NCBI RefSeq assembly: GCF_024169315.1
Contig: NZ_JALJWR010000001.1
Location: 703,501-767,500 of the forward strand
Origin: Pseudomonas migulae
Lineage (GTDB): Bacteria > Pseudomonadota > Gammaproteobacteria > Pseudomonadales > Pseudomonadaceae
Direction: 5' to 3'
Length of the DNA: 64,000 nt
Of this stretch, positions 47,849 to 57,500 are shown piece by piece. A model generated the notes under the pieces. The model was not told the DNA's origin, did no database searches, and saw nothing but the letters and a program-made list of their open reading frames with translations. The translations under genes and the position numbers were made by a program. Each line of letters begins with the position of its first letter. The stretch's first letter is position 1.

Positions 47849-50800
47849 TTAGACTTTCTCCACGTTGACCAGGAATGACTTGGATTCCGGGGTCTGGGTG
47901 TTGCCATCGCCGAGGAACGGCACCAGCGTATTGGTCAGGTATCCGTGACGCGTGAGCCCGGTGAATCCCCAGTGCAACGGAATGCCGATCTGGTGCACCA
48001 CCTGATTGTTGACCTGCAGCGGACGTATCCGCTTGGTCACCACCGCCACCGCTTCGATATGCCCGCGCTTGCTGCTGACCCGCACCCGGTCACCGGCAAC
48101 GATGCCTTTTTCCTTGGCCAGCACCTCGCCGATCTCGACGAACTGCTCCGGCTGGGAAATCGCGTTGAGCTTGCAATGCTTGCTCCAGAAGTGGAAATGT
48201 TCGGTCAGGCGGTAGCTGGTGGCGGCGTACGGGTAATCCTTGGCCACGCCGAGGGAATCCCACACCGAATCGAAGATCCGGGCCGCCGGGTTGCTGGTGG
48301 CTTTCTTGTTGTCCGGGTGCAGCGGGTTGATGCCGATGGGCGTCTCGAACGGCTCGTAGTGTTCCGGGAACGGGCCTTCATTCATCTTGTCGACGGCAAA
48401 GAACCGCGCCACACCTTCGGGATTCATGATGAACGGGTTCATCCCGGCTTCCGGTGGCGAGTCGGCCTTGAAGTCCGGCACATCGGTGCCGCCCCAGGCT
48501 TTGCCGTTCCACCACACCAGACGTTTTTTCTGGTCCCACGGTTTGCCTTGCGGGTCGCTTGAGGCGCGGTTGTAGAGAATCCGCCGGTTTGCCGGCCAGG
48601 CCCAGGCCCAGCCCTGGTTTTGCTTCATGCCGTACGGGTCGCTGTTGTCGCGCCGGGCCATCTGGTTACCGGTCTCGGTCCAGCTGCCGCAGAAAATCCA
48701 GCAGCCTGATGCGGTGCTGCCGTCATCCTTGAGTTGGCCGAAGCCGGCCAGTTGCGCACTGCCCTTGATCGCCACGCCTGTCGCATCGGTAAAGTCGGTG
48801 GTGGCGTAACCGTTGATTTCCCTGGCCAGCTCTTCTGGCGTCGGTTCGTCAGCGATCTTGTAGGGCCATGACAGTTTGAGGATCGGGTCGGGATACGTGC
48901 CGCCCTTGGCTTGATAGCGTTGACGCAGGCGCAGGAACAGCTCGCTCATGATCTGCACGTCGGTGCGCGCTTCGCCAGGGCCGTCGGCGCCTTTCCAGTG
49001 CCATTGCAGCCAGCGACTGCTGTTGACCAGCGAGCCGTCTTCCTCGGCGAAACAGGTGGTGGGCAGGCGGATCACTTCGGTCTGGATGCCGGCGGTTTCC
49101 ACATCGTTGTACGGCCCGACATTGCGCCAGAACTCCGAGGTTTCGGTGGACAGCGGGTCCATCACCACCAGCCATTTCAACTTGGCCAGCGCCGCCATCA
49201 CCCGGTTTTTGTCGGGCAACGCGGCAATCGGGTTGAAGCCCTGGCACATGTAGCCGTTGACCTTGCCCTGCCCCATCAGGTCGAACACCTTGAGGATGTC
49301 GTACTGGGAAATGTCCAGTTTCGGCAAGTAGTCGTAAGCCCAGTTGTTCTCGGCGGTGGCGTTGCCGGCGTACCAGGCTTTCATCAGGCTGACGTGGAAT
49401 TTGCTGTAGTTCTGCCAGTAGGACAATTGCCCCGGCCGCAACGGTTTCTGCGTGCGTTTGGTGATGTAGGCGTTGTAGTCCTGCTCGGCGTCTACCGGCA
49501 GGGTCAGGTAGCCCGGCAGTGCGTTGGACAACAGCCCGAGGTCGGTCAGGCCCTGAATGTTGGAGTGCCCGCGCAAGGCATTGACGCCGCCGCCCGGCAT
49601 GCCGACGTTGCCCAGCAGCAACTGCACCATGGCGGCGCTGCGGATGATTTGCGAGCCGATCGAATGCTGCGTCCAGCCCAGGGCATACAGGATCGTCATG
49701 GTCTTGCCCGGTTGCGAGCAAGTGGCGATCTCTTCCCAGATCTTTTGCATGGCGTCCACGGGCATGCCGCAAATCTGGCTGGCCAGCTCGATGTTGTAGC
49801 GGCTGTAATGCTGCTTCATCAGTTGGTAGACACAGTGCGGGTCTTGCAGGGTCGGGTCGACCTTGACGAAGCCGTCTTCACCGAGTTCATAACCCCAGCC
49901 GGACTTGTCGGTATATGCACGCTTGGCCACGTCGTATCCGCTGAAGATGCCGTCCTCGAAGCCATACCCGGCTTTGACGATGAACGAAACGTCAGTGTAA
50001 TTGCGCACGTACTCGTGCTGGATCTTGTCCTCGGTCAGCAGGTAATTGATCAACCCGCCCATGAAGGCGATGTCGGTGCCGGTGCGAATCGGCGCGTAAT
50101 AGTCGGCCACGGACGCGGTGCGGGTGAATCGCGGATCGACCACGATCAGCCTCGCGGCGTTGTGAGCCTTGGCTTCGGTCACCCATTTGAAACCGCACGG
50201 GTGCGCTTCTGCGGCGTTACCACCCATCACCAGGATCAGATTCGCGTTGGCGATATCGGTCCAGGTATTGGTCATGGCACCACGGCCAAACGTCGGGGCA
50301 AGACTTGCCACCGTCGGGCCGTGTCAGACACGCGCCTGGTTATCGAACCCCAGCATGCCGAGACTGCGAATGACCTTGTGGGTGATGTAGCCCGCTTCGT
50401 TGGACGCCGCCGAGGCCGCCAGGAAACCGGTGGTCAGCCAGCGGTTCACCGTTTGGCCCTGTTCGTTCTTCTCGATGAAGTTGGCGTCGCGGTCGGCCTT
50501 CATCAAGTCGGCGACGCGATCCAGCGCTTCATCCCAGGACACCCGCGTCCATTCGCTGCTGCCCGGCTTGCGCACTTGCGGGTATTGCAGGCGGCCGGGG
50601 CTGTGAATGAAATCCAGCAGGCCCGCGCCTTTCGGGCACAGGGTGCCGCGATTGACCGGGTGGTCGGCATCGCCTTCGATATGGATGATGTTTTGCGCGA
50701 CGTTCTTGGCGGCATCGCCCTGGCTGTACATGATCAAGCCGCAGCCTACCGAGCAGTACGGACAGGTATTGCGGGTTTCATGGGTGTGGGCGAGCTTGAA

Positions 50801-50914
50801 GTGGCGCACCTGCTCGGCGAAGGCCGGCGCCGGGGCCATGCCCAGCGCGCCCAGGCTCGAGCCTGCAAGGCCGATACCGGCAACCTTGAAGAACTGACGA
50901 CGGTTGAGATCCAT
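47849..50914 (-). CDS. fdhG: formate dehydrogenase alpha subunit, selenoprotein (Sec197 at in-frame UGA)
   Basis: Molybdopterin catalytic subunit, 1021 residues when the UGA at 50326-50324 is read as selenocysteine 197. The flanking residues DNQARV-Sec-HGPTVASLAPTF are those of E. coli FdnG/FdoG around Sec196. The N-terminus carries a twin-arginine signal (NRRQFFKVAG) for export of the folded enzyme, and TCPYCSVGCG binds the first [4Fe-4S] cluster. The two parts look like separate frames (50324-50914 and 47849-50311) but are in the same phase. The enzyme oxidises formate in the periplasm and feeds electrons through FdhH and FdhI to quinone. The selABC genes lie downstream on the same strand. 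Confidence 0.96.
50281..50326 (-). promoter_or_regulatory. SECIS element directing selenocysteine insertion
   Basis: Immediately after the UGA the minus-strand RNA forms a hairpin: outer stem CACGGCC / GGCCGUG (complement of 50317-50323 and 50281-50287) and an upper stem-loop GGCAAGUCUUGCC (50297-50309) with GU in the loop, as in the E. coli fdhF and fdnG SECIS loops bound by SelB. Confidence 0.9.
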
Positions 50915-51090
50915 CGTGCACTCCTGATCAGGTGGAGACCCGGTACTTGTGCCGGGTTTTTCTGGACAATCACGGTGGCGGCAGCGTGGCTACCGACACT
51001 TCAAACTGTAGACAATGCCGTTGCAGACTGTGTGAAAACCGACCGCCGGACAAGATTTGGACATCACTGCCTGTAGAGTCCGAACCTTAG
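50915..51090. other. fdh operon promoter region
   Basis: The 391 bases between the fdhG start (50914) and the patB start (51306) hold no gene. This left part must contain the leftward fdh promoter; the minus-strand sequence before fdhG has AGGAG (GATCAGGAGTGCACG then ATG). The right part (51091-51210) is a REP doublet. No clear sigma-54 or Fnr site was found by eye. Confidence 0.45.
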
Positions 51091-51210
51091 TGGCGAGGGG
51101 ATTTATCCCCGTTGGGCTGCGAAGCGGCCCCCTGCATTCTTTCAGTCATACCGGGTTGTCAGGATCTACGACGGCTTCGCCGCCGAACGGGGATAAATCC
51201 CCTCGCCACA
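51091..51210. repeat. REP doublet (type B) upstream of patB
   Basis: TGGCGAGGGGATTTATCCCC and GTTGGGCTGCGAAGCGGCCC (51091-51130) face the inverted copy at 51171-51210 (GAACGGGGATAAATCCCCTC within it). The same doublet recurs after patB at 52527-52646. Confidence 0.9.
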
Positions 51211-51305
51211 AAACACCTCACCACAACATTCCCTCACTACACAGGCTCGCTCCCACACCGCTTGGCGCTTATCATGTCTGCCGAATTAATCCCGGCCCTT
51301 ATGAG

Positions 51306-52466
51306 ATGAGCATGACTTTCGATTTTGATCAGGTGTTCGACCGCCACAACACCGGCAGTACCAAGTGGAGCCGCTACCCGGCCGAGGTATTGCCGATGTG
51401 GGTCGCCGACATGGATTTCGCCGCGCCGCCGGTCATCATCCAGGCCTTGCAAAAACGTCTGGAGCATCCGTTGCTCGGCTACAGTGTGGCGCAGGACGAC
51501 TTGCGCGATGCCATCGTTGCCGACCTCTGGAGTAAATACTCCTGGCGCGTCGAGCCGCAGGAACTGATTTTCCTGCCGGGCGTGGAATCGGGTTTCAACA
51601 TGGCCCTGAACGCACTGGTGCAACCGCAACAGAATGTCGTGGTCCAGGTGCCCAACTATCCGCCGCTGCGGCATGCCCCCGGTCATTGGGGCCTGAACAA
51701 GGTTGAACTGAGTTTCGACACACGGGCTGACGGTACCTACGCCACGCCGCTCGACACCTTGCGCCAGTCGCTGGCCGGTGGCGGCGCGTTGCTGCTGAGC
51801 AATCCGCACAACCCGCTGGGCAAGGCGTTCCCGAGGGAGGAACTGCAAGCGGTGGCCGACATCTGCCGGGAACAGGACGCCTGGATCATCTCCGACGAAA
51901 TCCACGCCGAACTGTGCTTCGACGGGCGCAAGCACATTCCCACCGCGTCGTTGAGCCCGGAAATCGCCCGGCGCACCATCACCCTGATGTCGGCGAGCAA
52001 GGCCTACAACATCGCCGGCCTTAAGACCTCGTTCATGATCATTCAGGACCGGGCCTTGCGTGAGCGGGTCAACCACGCCCGTTGCGGCATGGTCGACAGC
52101 GTCAACCCGCTGGGCATGGAAGCGACACGCATTGCCTACAGCGAAGCCGGGCCGTGGCTGTCCGAGCTGGTGGGTTACCTGCAAGGGAACCGCGACTTTC
52201 TGGTTGATGCGGTGCGCACCCGGCTGCCGGGCGTCACCATGAACGTACCGCAGAGCACGTACCTGGCGTGGCTCGATTGCTCGGCACTGGGCCTGGAGAA
52301 TCCGCAGCAGTTCTTCCTTGAACACGCAAAAGTCGGGCTCAGCCCGGGCCTGGATTTTGGCGATGACTGCAAACAGTTCGTCCGCCTGAATTTCGGCTGC
52401 CCGCGCGCGTTGCTGGAGGAAGGCATCGCCCGGATGGAGCGCAGTTTGCTCAATCTCAACACCTGA
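51306..52466 (+). CDS. PatB/MalY-type aminotransferase-fold C-S lyase
   Basis: PLP enzyme of 386 residues from the class I/II aminotransferase superfamily, cystathionine beta-lyase (PatB/MalY) branch, which splits C-S bonds to give a thiol, pyruvate and ammonia. The N-terminal signature PMWVADMDFAAPPVI and the Schiff-base lysine region MSASKAYNIAGLK are clear, and SDEIHAEL carries the cofactor-contacting Asp. Met1 at 51306 or Met3 at 51312 are likely starts; the frame upstream to 51057 reads through a REP and is rejected. The gene is bracketed by two type B REP doublets and stands alone. Confidence 0.92.
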   Translation: MSMTFDFDQVFDRHNTGSTKWSRYPAEVLPMWVADMDFAAPPVIIQALQKRLEHPLLGYSVAQDDLRDAIVADLWSKYSWRVEPQELIFLPGVESGFNMALNALVQPQQNVVVQVPNYPPLRHAPGHWGLNKVELSFDTRADGTYATPLDTLRQSLAGGGALLLSNPHNPLGKAFPREELQAVADICREQDAWIISDEIHAELCFDGRKHIPTASLSPEIARRTITLMSASKAYNIAGLKTSFMIIQDRALRERVNHARCGMVDSVNPLGMEATRIAYSEAGPWLSELVGYLQGNRDFLVDAVRTRLPGVTMNVPQSTYLAWLDCSALGLENPQQFFLEHAKVGLSPGLDFGDDCKQFVRLNFGCPRALLEEGIARMERSLLNLNT

Positions 52467-52526
52467 TCCGATCTCAAGCCAAAGGCAATCCCCCCCTGTG
52501 TGAGCGAGCCAGTAGTGAGGGGATTT

Positions 52527-52646
52527 TGTGGCGGGGGGATTTATCCCCGTTGGGCTGCGAAGCAGCCCCGGTATTTCAAAGATCAACCGCGTGTAAAGGG
52601 TTGACGACTGCTTCGCAGCCGAACGGGGATAAATCCCCTCGCCACA
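52527..52646. repeat. REP doublet (type B) downstream of patB
   Basis: Left unit 52527-52569 (GGATTTATCCCCGTTGGGCT inside) and inverted unit 52606-52646 (GCAGCCGAACGGGGATAAAT inside). Almost identical to the doublet at 51091-51210. The remaining bases to 52778 hold the promoter of the SDR gene; nothing else is seen there. Confidence 0.9.
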
Positions 52647-52778
52647 AAATCCCTCCCCACAGGTTCGTTCCTACTGGGCATTTGCGTTGGTCACACGACC
52701 GAGAAATCCAACCGAACTCAGGACAAAAGAGCAGGGTCCACCCTTTGACTCTTCTGCCTTGAGAACGGAGATTTCCCG

Positions 52779-53636
52779 ATGACTGACTATCCAAAACCAC
52801 CCTTCAAGAAACAGGGCCAGCCCGTTCCCGGCTCCCAGAAAAAAATGGACCCGTATCCGGATTGTGGCGAGCAGAGCTACAAAGGCTCCGGCCGTCTGGA
52901 CGGCAAGATCGCCCTGATCACCGGCGCCGACAGCGGTATCGGCCGCGCAGTCGCGATCGCCTTCGCCCGTGAAGGTGCGGACGTCGCCGTCGCCTACCTC
53001 AATGAACATGAAGACGCGCAGGAAACCGCACGCTGGGTCGAACAGGCCGGGCGCCAGTGCGTGTTGCTGCCCGGTGACATCGCGCACAAAGCGCAATGCC
53101 AGGCGCTGGTCGACAAGACCGTCGAACGCTTTGGCCGGATCGACATTCTGGTCAACAACGCCGCGTTCCAGATGACCCACGAAAATTTCGAGGACATCCC
53201 GGACGAAGAATGGGTGATGACCTTCGACGTCAACATCACCGCCATCTTCCGGATCTGCCAGGCAGCGCTGAAACACATGAAACCCGGCAGTTCGATCATC
53301 AACACCAGCTCGGTCAATTCGGACATGCCCAAGCCGACGCTCCTGCCCTATGCCACGACCAAAGGCGCGATTGCCAACTTCACCGCCGGTCTGGCGCAGA
53401 TGCTGGGCCCGAAAAACATCCGGGTGAACTGCGTGGCGCCGGGCCCGATCTGGACGCCGCTGATCGTCTCGACCATGCCGGATGAGGAAGTGCAGAATTT
53501 TGGCGGGCAGACACCGCTGGGACGGCCGGGACAACCGGTCGAAGTGGCGCCGATTTATGTGCTGCTGGCCTCGGATGAAGCCAGCTACATCACTGGTCAG
53601 CGCTACGGGATTACCGGCGGAAAACCGATGCTTTGA
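52779..53636 (+). CDS. SDR-family oxidoreductase (general-stress type)
   Basis: NAD(P)-dependent short-chain dehydrogenase of the extended-N-terminus group (YdaD/YhxC/Gsp39-like), 285 residues. The first 40 residues are the characteristic hydrophilic leader (YPKPPFKKQGQPVPGSQKKM). The cofactor loop is ALITGADSGIGRAVA, NNAA follows, and the catalytic Ser-Tyr-Lys set is in NTSSVNSD and YATTKGA. It ends YGITGGKPML. Homologues are commonly stress-induced; substrate unknown. The ATG follows GGAGA. Confidence 0.93.
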   Translation: MTDYPKPPFKKQGQPVPGSQKKMDPYPDCGEQSYKGSGRLDGKIALITGADSGIGRAVAIAFAREGADVAVAYLNEHEDAQETARWVEQAGRQCVLLPGDIAHKAQCQALVDKTVERFGRIDILVNNAAFQMTHENFEDIPDEEWVMTFDVNITAIFRICQAALKHMKPGSSIINTSSVNSDMPKPTLLPYATTKGAIANFTAGLAQMLGPKNIRVNCVAPGPIWTPLIVSTMPDEEVQNFGGQTPLGRPGQPVEVAPIYVLLASDEASYITGQRYGITGGKPML

Positions 53637-53646
53637 AGGAACGCCC

Positions 53647-53672
53647 TGTGGCGAGCGAGCTTGCTCGCCACA
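53647..53672. repeat. single REP hairpin between SDR and DUF421 genes
   Basis: TGTGGCGAGC (53647-53656) and GCTCGCCACA (53663-53672) form a perfect 10-base stem with a 6-base loop. It lies 10 bases after the SDR stop between convergent genes, where it may serve as transcript end for both. Confidence 0.8.
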
Positions 53673-53680
53673 ACAGCGGA

Positions 53681-54130
53681 TCATCGCGATTCTTGAGCGA
53701 TCACTGAAATCTTGCCGTTTCGTTCAAGGATCGCAAACTTGATCTGGTCCAGGGTTTCGATGCCCTGACTCGAACGGGCCGCCTCCATGATATCGGCCTC
53801 GATCAACCGTGCGTGGCGCAGTCGCTTGTGCAACACCTTGCCGTTCTCGACGATGATCGTCGGCTCGCCATCGATCAGCTGGGACACCCAGTGCGAGCGC
53901 TGCTTGAGCAACGAAAGGCCAACGTCAATCGCAATCAGCGTAACGATGACCAGCATCGAATTGGTCAAGGAAAAGTCATCGCCCAGCAACGCCTGTTGCG
54001 TCGCCTCACCGATGATCATCAGCAGCACGAAATCGAACGTCGTCAGTTCGGCCAGCGAGCGCCGCCCCGCAATCTTGAACAGCACCATCAGCGCCAGATA
54101 CATGACCGCCGCGCGCAATACCGAATCCAT
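53681..54130 (-). CDS. DUF421 membrane protein (YetF-like)
   Basis: Inner-membrane protein of 149 residues with about three N-terminal helices and a small cytoplasmic DUF421 domain (RARLIEADIMEAARSSQGIE, then a short end), shorter than YetF/YcaP proteins (about 210-230). The DGEPTIIVENGK turn is the family signature. Function unknown. The ATG at 54130 follows AGGTGA. It is the last gene of a three-gene leftward run with the small membrane-anchored protein and the CinA-like gene. Confidence 0.88.
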   Translation of the reverse strand: MDSVLRAAVMYLALMVLFKIAGRRSLAELTTFDFVLLMIIGEATQQALLGDDFSLTNSMLVIVTLIAIDVGLSLLKQRSHWVSQLIDGEPTIIVENGKVLHKRLRHARLIEADIMEAARSSQGIETLDQIKFAILERNGKISVIAQESR

Positions 54131-54137
54131 AAGTCAC

Positions 54138-54656
54138 CTAAGGGAAAATGAATTGATCCAGCTCGACCGGCATGGCGCCGGGGGATGTGATGCGGCTGCG
54201 AAACAACCCCAGCCCGTCACCGCGTAACGTCAGGTAGAGATTGGCCTGCCCCTGCGCATCGGTTTGCAGCCACACCTTCATGCCCTGCCCGGCACTCAGG
54301 GCGCGAACGGGTTGCGGTTGCAGGGTTTCGATGCTGAATCCGTCCAGCAGCGCCGCCGACAGTTCCAGCTCGACCGGGGCCTGCGGCGCACCGATCACGC
54401 TGATCTGCATGGCGTTGGTCGACCCATTTCGGTGGAACATCTCGTACTGCACACGCACCTTGCCATCGCCACCGGAAACGTCACGGGTGCTCAACGGCCC
54501 GTGGGAAAACAGACCGAGCAGCGCCAGCAAAACCAATACCACCAGGGCGTACCAGCCCACGCGCTCGAATCGCCAGACTTTAACCTGGTACGCCATGTCC
54601 TCCTTCACGGGATAGTCGCGACTCTGGTAATCGCGTTGACTGGACTCATCGCTCAC
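54138..54656 (-). CDS. membrane-anchored protein of unknown function
   Basis: Protein of 172 residues from a GTG at 54656, which follows AGGGAGAA closely; the ATG at 54692 lies deeper inside the CinA-like gene. A single membrane helix (about residues 34-52, WYALVVLVLLALLGLF) follows a charged cytoplasmic tail. The rest is periplasmic and mostly beta-like. I recognise no family. It overlaps the CinA-like gene by 11 bases and is followed after 7 bases by the DUF421 gene, a tight operon. Confidence 0.82.
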   Translation of the reverse strand: MSDESSQRDYQSRDYPVKEDMAYQVKVWRFERVGWYALVVLVLLALLGLFSHGPLSTRDVSGGDGKVRVQYEMFHRNGSTNAMQISVIGAPQAPVELELSAALLDGFSIETLQPQPVRALSAGQGMKVWLQTDAQGQANLYLTLRGDGLGLFRSRITSPGAMPVELDQFIFP

Positions 54657-55167
54657 GCGCTTCTCCCTGGCCTGACTCGCCGGCCAACGCACGCTGATGG
54701 AAATCCGGCAGCAACTTCAAGGCATGCTCTGCGGCCATCAGCTGCACCTGACTCCGGGTGCCGAAAAACCGTTCCTGCCGACTGAAAACACTGCGCCCGT
54801 GACGCGTCTGATAGGCCCAGGCAAAACAAATGGTGCCGGCCGGAATGCCATCGACGTCTTCCGGCCCAAGGATGCCGGTGGTCGCCACGGCAACGTTGGC
54901 CGTGCTGTCGCGCAGCGCCCCTTCCGCCATTTCCCGGGCGACTTCGCAACTGGTCAGGTTGAACGTTTCGATCGTCGAAGGGCTGACGTTGAGCAAGCGT
55001 TGCTTCGCTTCGGGGGAATAGACCACGTAGCCGCTCTCGATCAACTCACCGCTGTGCGGCACCTCCGCCAGCAGGGTGACGATTTTTCCGGCGGTACACG
55101 ATTCTGCAGTGGTCAGCAGCAAATCGTTCTGACGCAGGTACTCGACCACGGACTGGCTGACGCTCAT
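54646..55167 (-). CDS. pncC: CinA C-terminal-domain protein (nicotinamide-nucleotide amidase, PncC-type)
   Basis: Stand-alone CinA-C domain, 173 residues. Family motifs: LLTTAESCTAGKIVTLLAEV, ESGYVVYSPEAKQRLLNVS and VAVATTGILGPEDVDGIPAG. PncC removes the amide of nicotinamide mononucleotide to recycle NAD breakdown products. This is probably a paralogue in a stress-type operon rather than the recA-linked copy; the C-terminal tail AGESGQGEARER is not typical. ATG 55167 after GGGAG replaces a frame 40 codons longer. Confidence 0.87.
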   Translation of the reverse strand: MSVSQSVVEYLRQNDLLLTTAESCTAGKIVTLLAEVPHSGELIESGYVVYSPEAKQRLLNVSPSTIETFNLTSCEVAREMAEGALRDSTANVAVATTGILGPEDVDGIPAGTICFAWAYQTRHGRSVFSRQERFFGTRSQVQLMAAEHALKLLPDFHQRALAGESGQGEARER

Positions 55168-55260
55168 GGCAATTCTCCCGACACAGAGCTGCTCGGTTGA
55201 CCTTCCCCGCCGGTAAACATTCCCTCTATCGGACCACGTCCGGCGACGGCGATAAAAAGT

Positions 55261-55291
55261 GAACCCCTGACAATGCTCGCCCCTCAATACG
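55261..55291 (+). promoter_or_regulatory. weak AlgU-like promoter before the Yip1 gene
   Basis: GAACCC (55261-55266), 17 bases, then TCAAT (55284-55288) resembles the extracytoplasmic sigma pattern GAACTT-N16/17-TCTGA, with mismatches. It lies about 50 bases before the gene start. Confidence 0.25.
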
Positions 55292-55336
55292 TTTAGGTGC
55301 CCCTGTCACGGGGCCGCTCCAGATCAGGAGGTCGTC

Positions 55337-55948
55337 ATGTCCGCACCTATCGTCAAGCTGTTTACCCAACCGAACTTCGCGTGGACGGATATCCGTAAGG
55401 AAGAGGAAGCCCACCCCCGCCACTACCTCGCTCATTTGCTGGTGCTCGCCTTGATCCCGGCCGTGTGCCTGTTTATCGGCACCACCTATGTCGGCTGGAG
55501 CCTGGCCGAAAACGAAACCGTGAAGCTCAGCAGCAGTAGCGCGCTGCAATTATGCGTACTGCTTTACGTGACCATTGTCGCTGGCGTGGCGTTGATGGGG
55601 CTGTTCATCCGCTGGATGTCTCGCACGTTCGATGCGCGGCCGACGGTCAACCAGTGCATCGGTTTTGCCGCGTATACCGTCACCCCGTTTTTCCTTGCAG
55701 GCTTTGCCGGTCTGTACCCGAGTCGCTGGCTGGCGATCACCGTGCTCGGTGCAGCCTCGATCTACTCGACGTTTTTGCTGTTCATCGGCATGCCGACCTT
55801 CATGCATGAACGCAAGGAGCAAGGGTTGCTGAATGCGGCCTGCGTCTGGGGTGTCGGGCTGTTGGTGCTGGTCACCATCCTGGTGGAAATGATCCTGGTG
55901 TGGTTCAACGTACTGACGCCGGAATACCTGCGCGCGACGGTCGGTTGA
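55337..55948 (+). CDS. Yip1-family inner-membrane protein
   Basis: Protein of 203 residues with five membrane helices and the short N-terminal segment VKLFTQPNFAWTDIRKEEEA typical of bacterial Yip1-domain proteins (YohC-like). Function unknown. The ATG at 55337 follows AGGAGG. The antiporter gene starts 46 bases later on the same strand and may share the transcript. Confidence 0.88.
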   Translation: MSAPIVKLFTQPNFAWTDIRKEEEAHPRHYLAHLLVLALIPAVCLFIGTTYVGWSLAENETVKLSSSSALQLCVLLYVTIVAGVALMGLFIRWMSRTFDARPTVNQCIGFAAYTVTPFFLAGFAGLYPSRWLAITVLGAASIYSTFLLFIGMPTFMHERKEQGLLNAACVWGVGLLVLVTILVEMILVWFNVLTPEYLRATVG

Positions 55949-55994
55949 TCACCAACGCCCCAACATCGCAACACCTGCCCGGCGAGTACAGCGC

Positions 55995-57338
55995 ATGAGC
56001 TTCATTCTCTGGGTGTCGGTGTTGGGTGCGGTGTTGCTGACACTGGCGTTGACGTCGTCGTACCTGCGCTGGATGCCGGTGACGACATCAGCGGTGTGCC
56101 TGATCCTCGGTATCGCCATCGGGCCGGCGGCGCTCGGCCTGTTGAAGCTGGACATGAACGACGCCTCCACCTGGATGGAGCACCTGACGGAAGTTGCGGT
56201 GCTCTTTTCGCTGTTTGTGTGCGGGCTGAAGTTGCGCTCGCCCTTCAAGGACAAGAACTGGCGCATCGCCGTTGGCCTGGCTGGCCCGGTGATGGTGTTG
56301 ACCATTACCGGCGTTTCCCTGCTGCTGCACTACGGGTTCGAACTGTCCTGGGGCACCGCCGTGTTGATTGGATCGATACTGGCACCCACCGACCCGGTAC
56401 TCGCGGCGCTGGTGCAAGTCAACGACGCCCGGGATGACGACAGCGTGCGTTTCGGCCTCTCCGGTGAAGCGGGACTCAACGACGGGATTGCCTTTCCATT
56501 CGTGATCCTCGGGCTGCTGTTGCTGCAACACGAAGGCAACCCCGGCTGGCTGGGCGACTGGGCGTTGCACAGCCTGCTCTGGGCGGTCCCGGCCGGTTTG
56601 CTCACCGGTTATGCGATGGCACGAGGCATTGGCCGCCTGACGTTGGCGCTGCGGATCAGAAATGAAGACAGCACCGTTTCCCCTAACGATTACCTGGCCC
56701 TCGCGCTGATCGCCCTGGCGTACGTCGCTGCCGAATCGATTCATGGCTACGGCTTTTTGTCCGTGTTCGCAGCGGGCCTGGGCCTGCGCCATGTCGAAGT
56801 CAAATCCACCGGCGACGACGAACTGCCGGCCGAGCACCTGGTACAGCCGGTCGTCGGCCATCAGAACGTCGAACCGCACCAGGCCGTGCATGGCGATACC
56901 GCAGGTCTTGAAGAAACGCAGGTTGCCGCCGGCATCATGATGGGCGACATGCTCGCGTTTGGCGGTCTGGTCGAGCGCGCCATGGAAGTGTTTCTGGTGA
57001 CCCTGCTCGGTGTCGTGCTGATTGGGCACTGGGACTGGCGAGCGCTGCTGATCGGTGGCGTGTTGTTTTGCCTGATTCGCCCGCTGAGTGTCGTCGCCCT
57101 GCCCTGGCGCGGCTTGCTGGACGGTCGTCAGCGCCTGTTGATCGGCTGGTTCGGCATTCGCGGGATCGGTAGCCTGTATTACCTTTTCTATGCCCTGAAC
57201 CATGGGCTCGCGCCTTCGATCGCGGCGCTTTGCACCGACCTGACGTTGTCGGTGGTTGCGCTGAGCATTCTCGTCCATGGCATCAGCACGCAACCGATGC
57301 TGGCTTGGTATGAGCAGCGCAAAAAACAAAAGACTTGA
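55995..57338 (+). CDS. CPA1-type cation:proton antiporter
   Basis: Inner-membrane sodium or potassium/proton antiporter of 447 residues with about twelve helices. The ion-binding core has ILAPTDPVLAALVQV (the TDP motif of the NhaP type) and SGEAGLNDGIAFPFVILGLL (the ND motif). The late arginine-containing stretch WFGIRGIGSLYYLFYAL is also typical. It probably serves pH or salt tolerance. It follows the Yip1 gene by 46 bases. Confidence 0.92.
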   Translation: MSFILWVSVLGAVLLTLALTSSYLRWMPVTTSAVCLILGIAIGPAALGLLKLDMNDASTWMEHLTEVAVLFSLFVCGLKLRSPFKDKNWRIAVGLAGPVMVLTITGVSLLLHYGFELSWGTAVLIGSILAPTDPVLAALVQVNDARDDDSVRFGLSGEAGLNDGIAFPFVILGLLLLQHEGNPGWLGDWALHSLLWAVPAGLLTGYAMARGIGRLTLALRIRNEDSTVSPNDYLALALIALAYVAAESIHGYGFLSVFAAGLGLRHVEVKSTGDDELPAEHLVQPVVGHQNVEPHQAVHGDTAGLEETQVAAGIMMGDMLAFGGLVERAMEVFLVTLLGVVLIGHWDWRALLIGGVLFCLIRPLSVVALPWRGLLDGRQRLLIGWFGIRGIGSLYYLFYALNHGLAPSIAALCTDLTLSVVALSILVHGISTQPMLAWYEQRKKQKT

Positions 57339-57400
57339 TTTGATGGCTGTGAATTTACGTCGGTATTTATCAACCGGAAATCAGCCATCTCCCCAAAGAA

Positions 57401-57489
57401 TGTGGGAGCGGGCTTGCTCGCGAATGCGCCGTGTCAGTCGACTTCTCTGATTCTGAAACACCGCATTCGCGAACAAGCCCGCTCCCACA
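57401..57489. repeat. REP doublet (type A) between antiporter and ADH genes
   Basis: Left unit 57401-57428 (TGTGGGAGCGGGCTTGCTCG inside) and inverted unit 57462-57489 with one mismatch (GAACAAGCCC). It occupies the space between convergent genes and may act as transcript end for both. Confidence 0.92.
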
Positions 57490-57500
57490 AGGGATCGCAC

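Noticed and set aside
50324..50326. Nonsense mutation making the formate dehydrogenase gene a pseudogene
   Set aside because: The UGA is in the exact Sec position, both halves are in phase, a SECIS follows and selABC is next door.
51057..51305. 83-codon N-terminal extension of the PatB-type protein
   Set aside because: It reads through a REP doublet; the enzyme's conserved N-terminus begins at 51306.
51091..52646. Repeated palindromes as a CRISPR array
   Set aside because: Units are inverted doublets separated by a whole gene, without regular spacers or cas genes; they match REP sequences.
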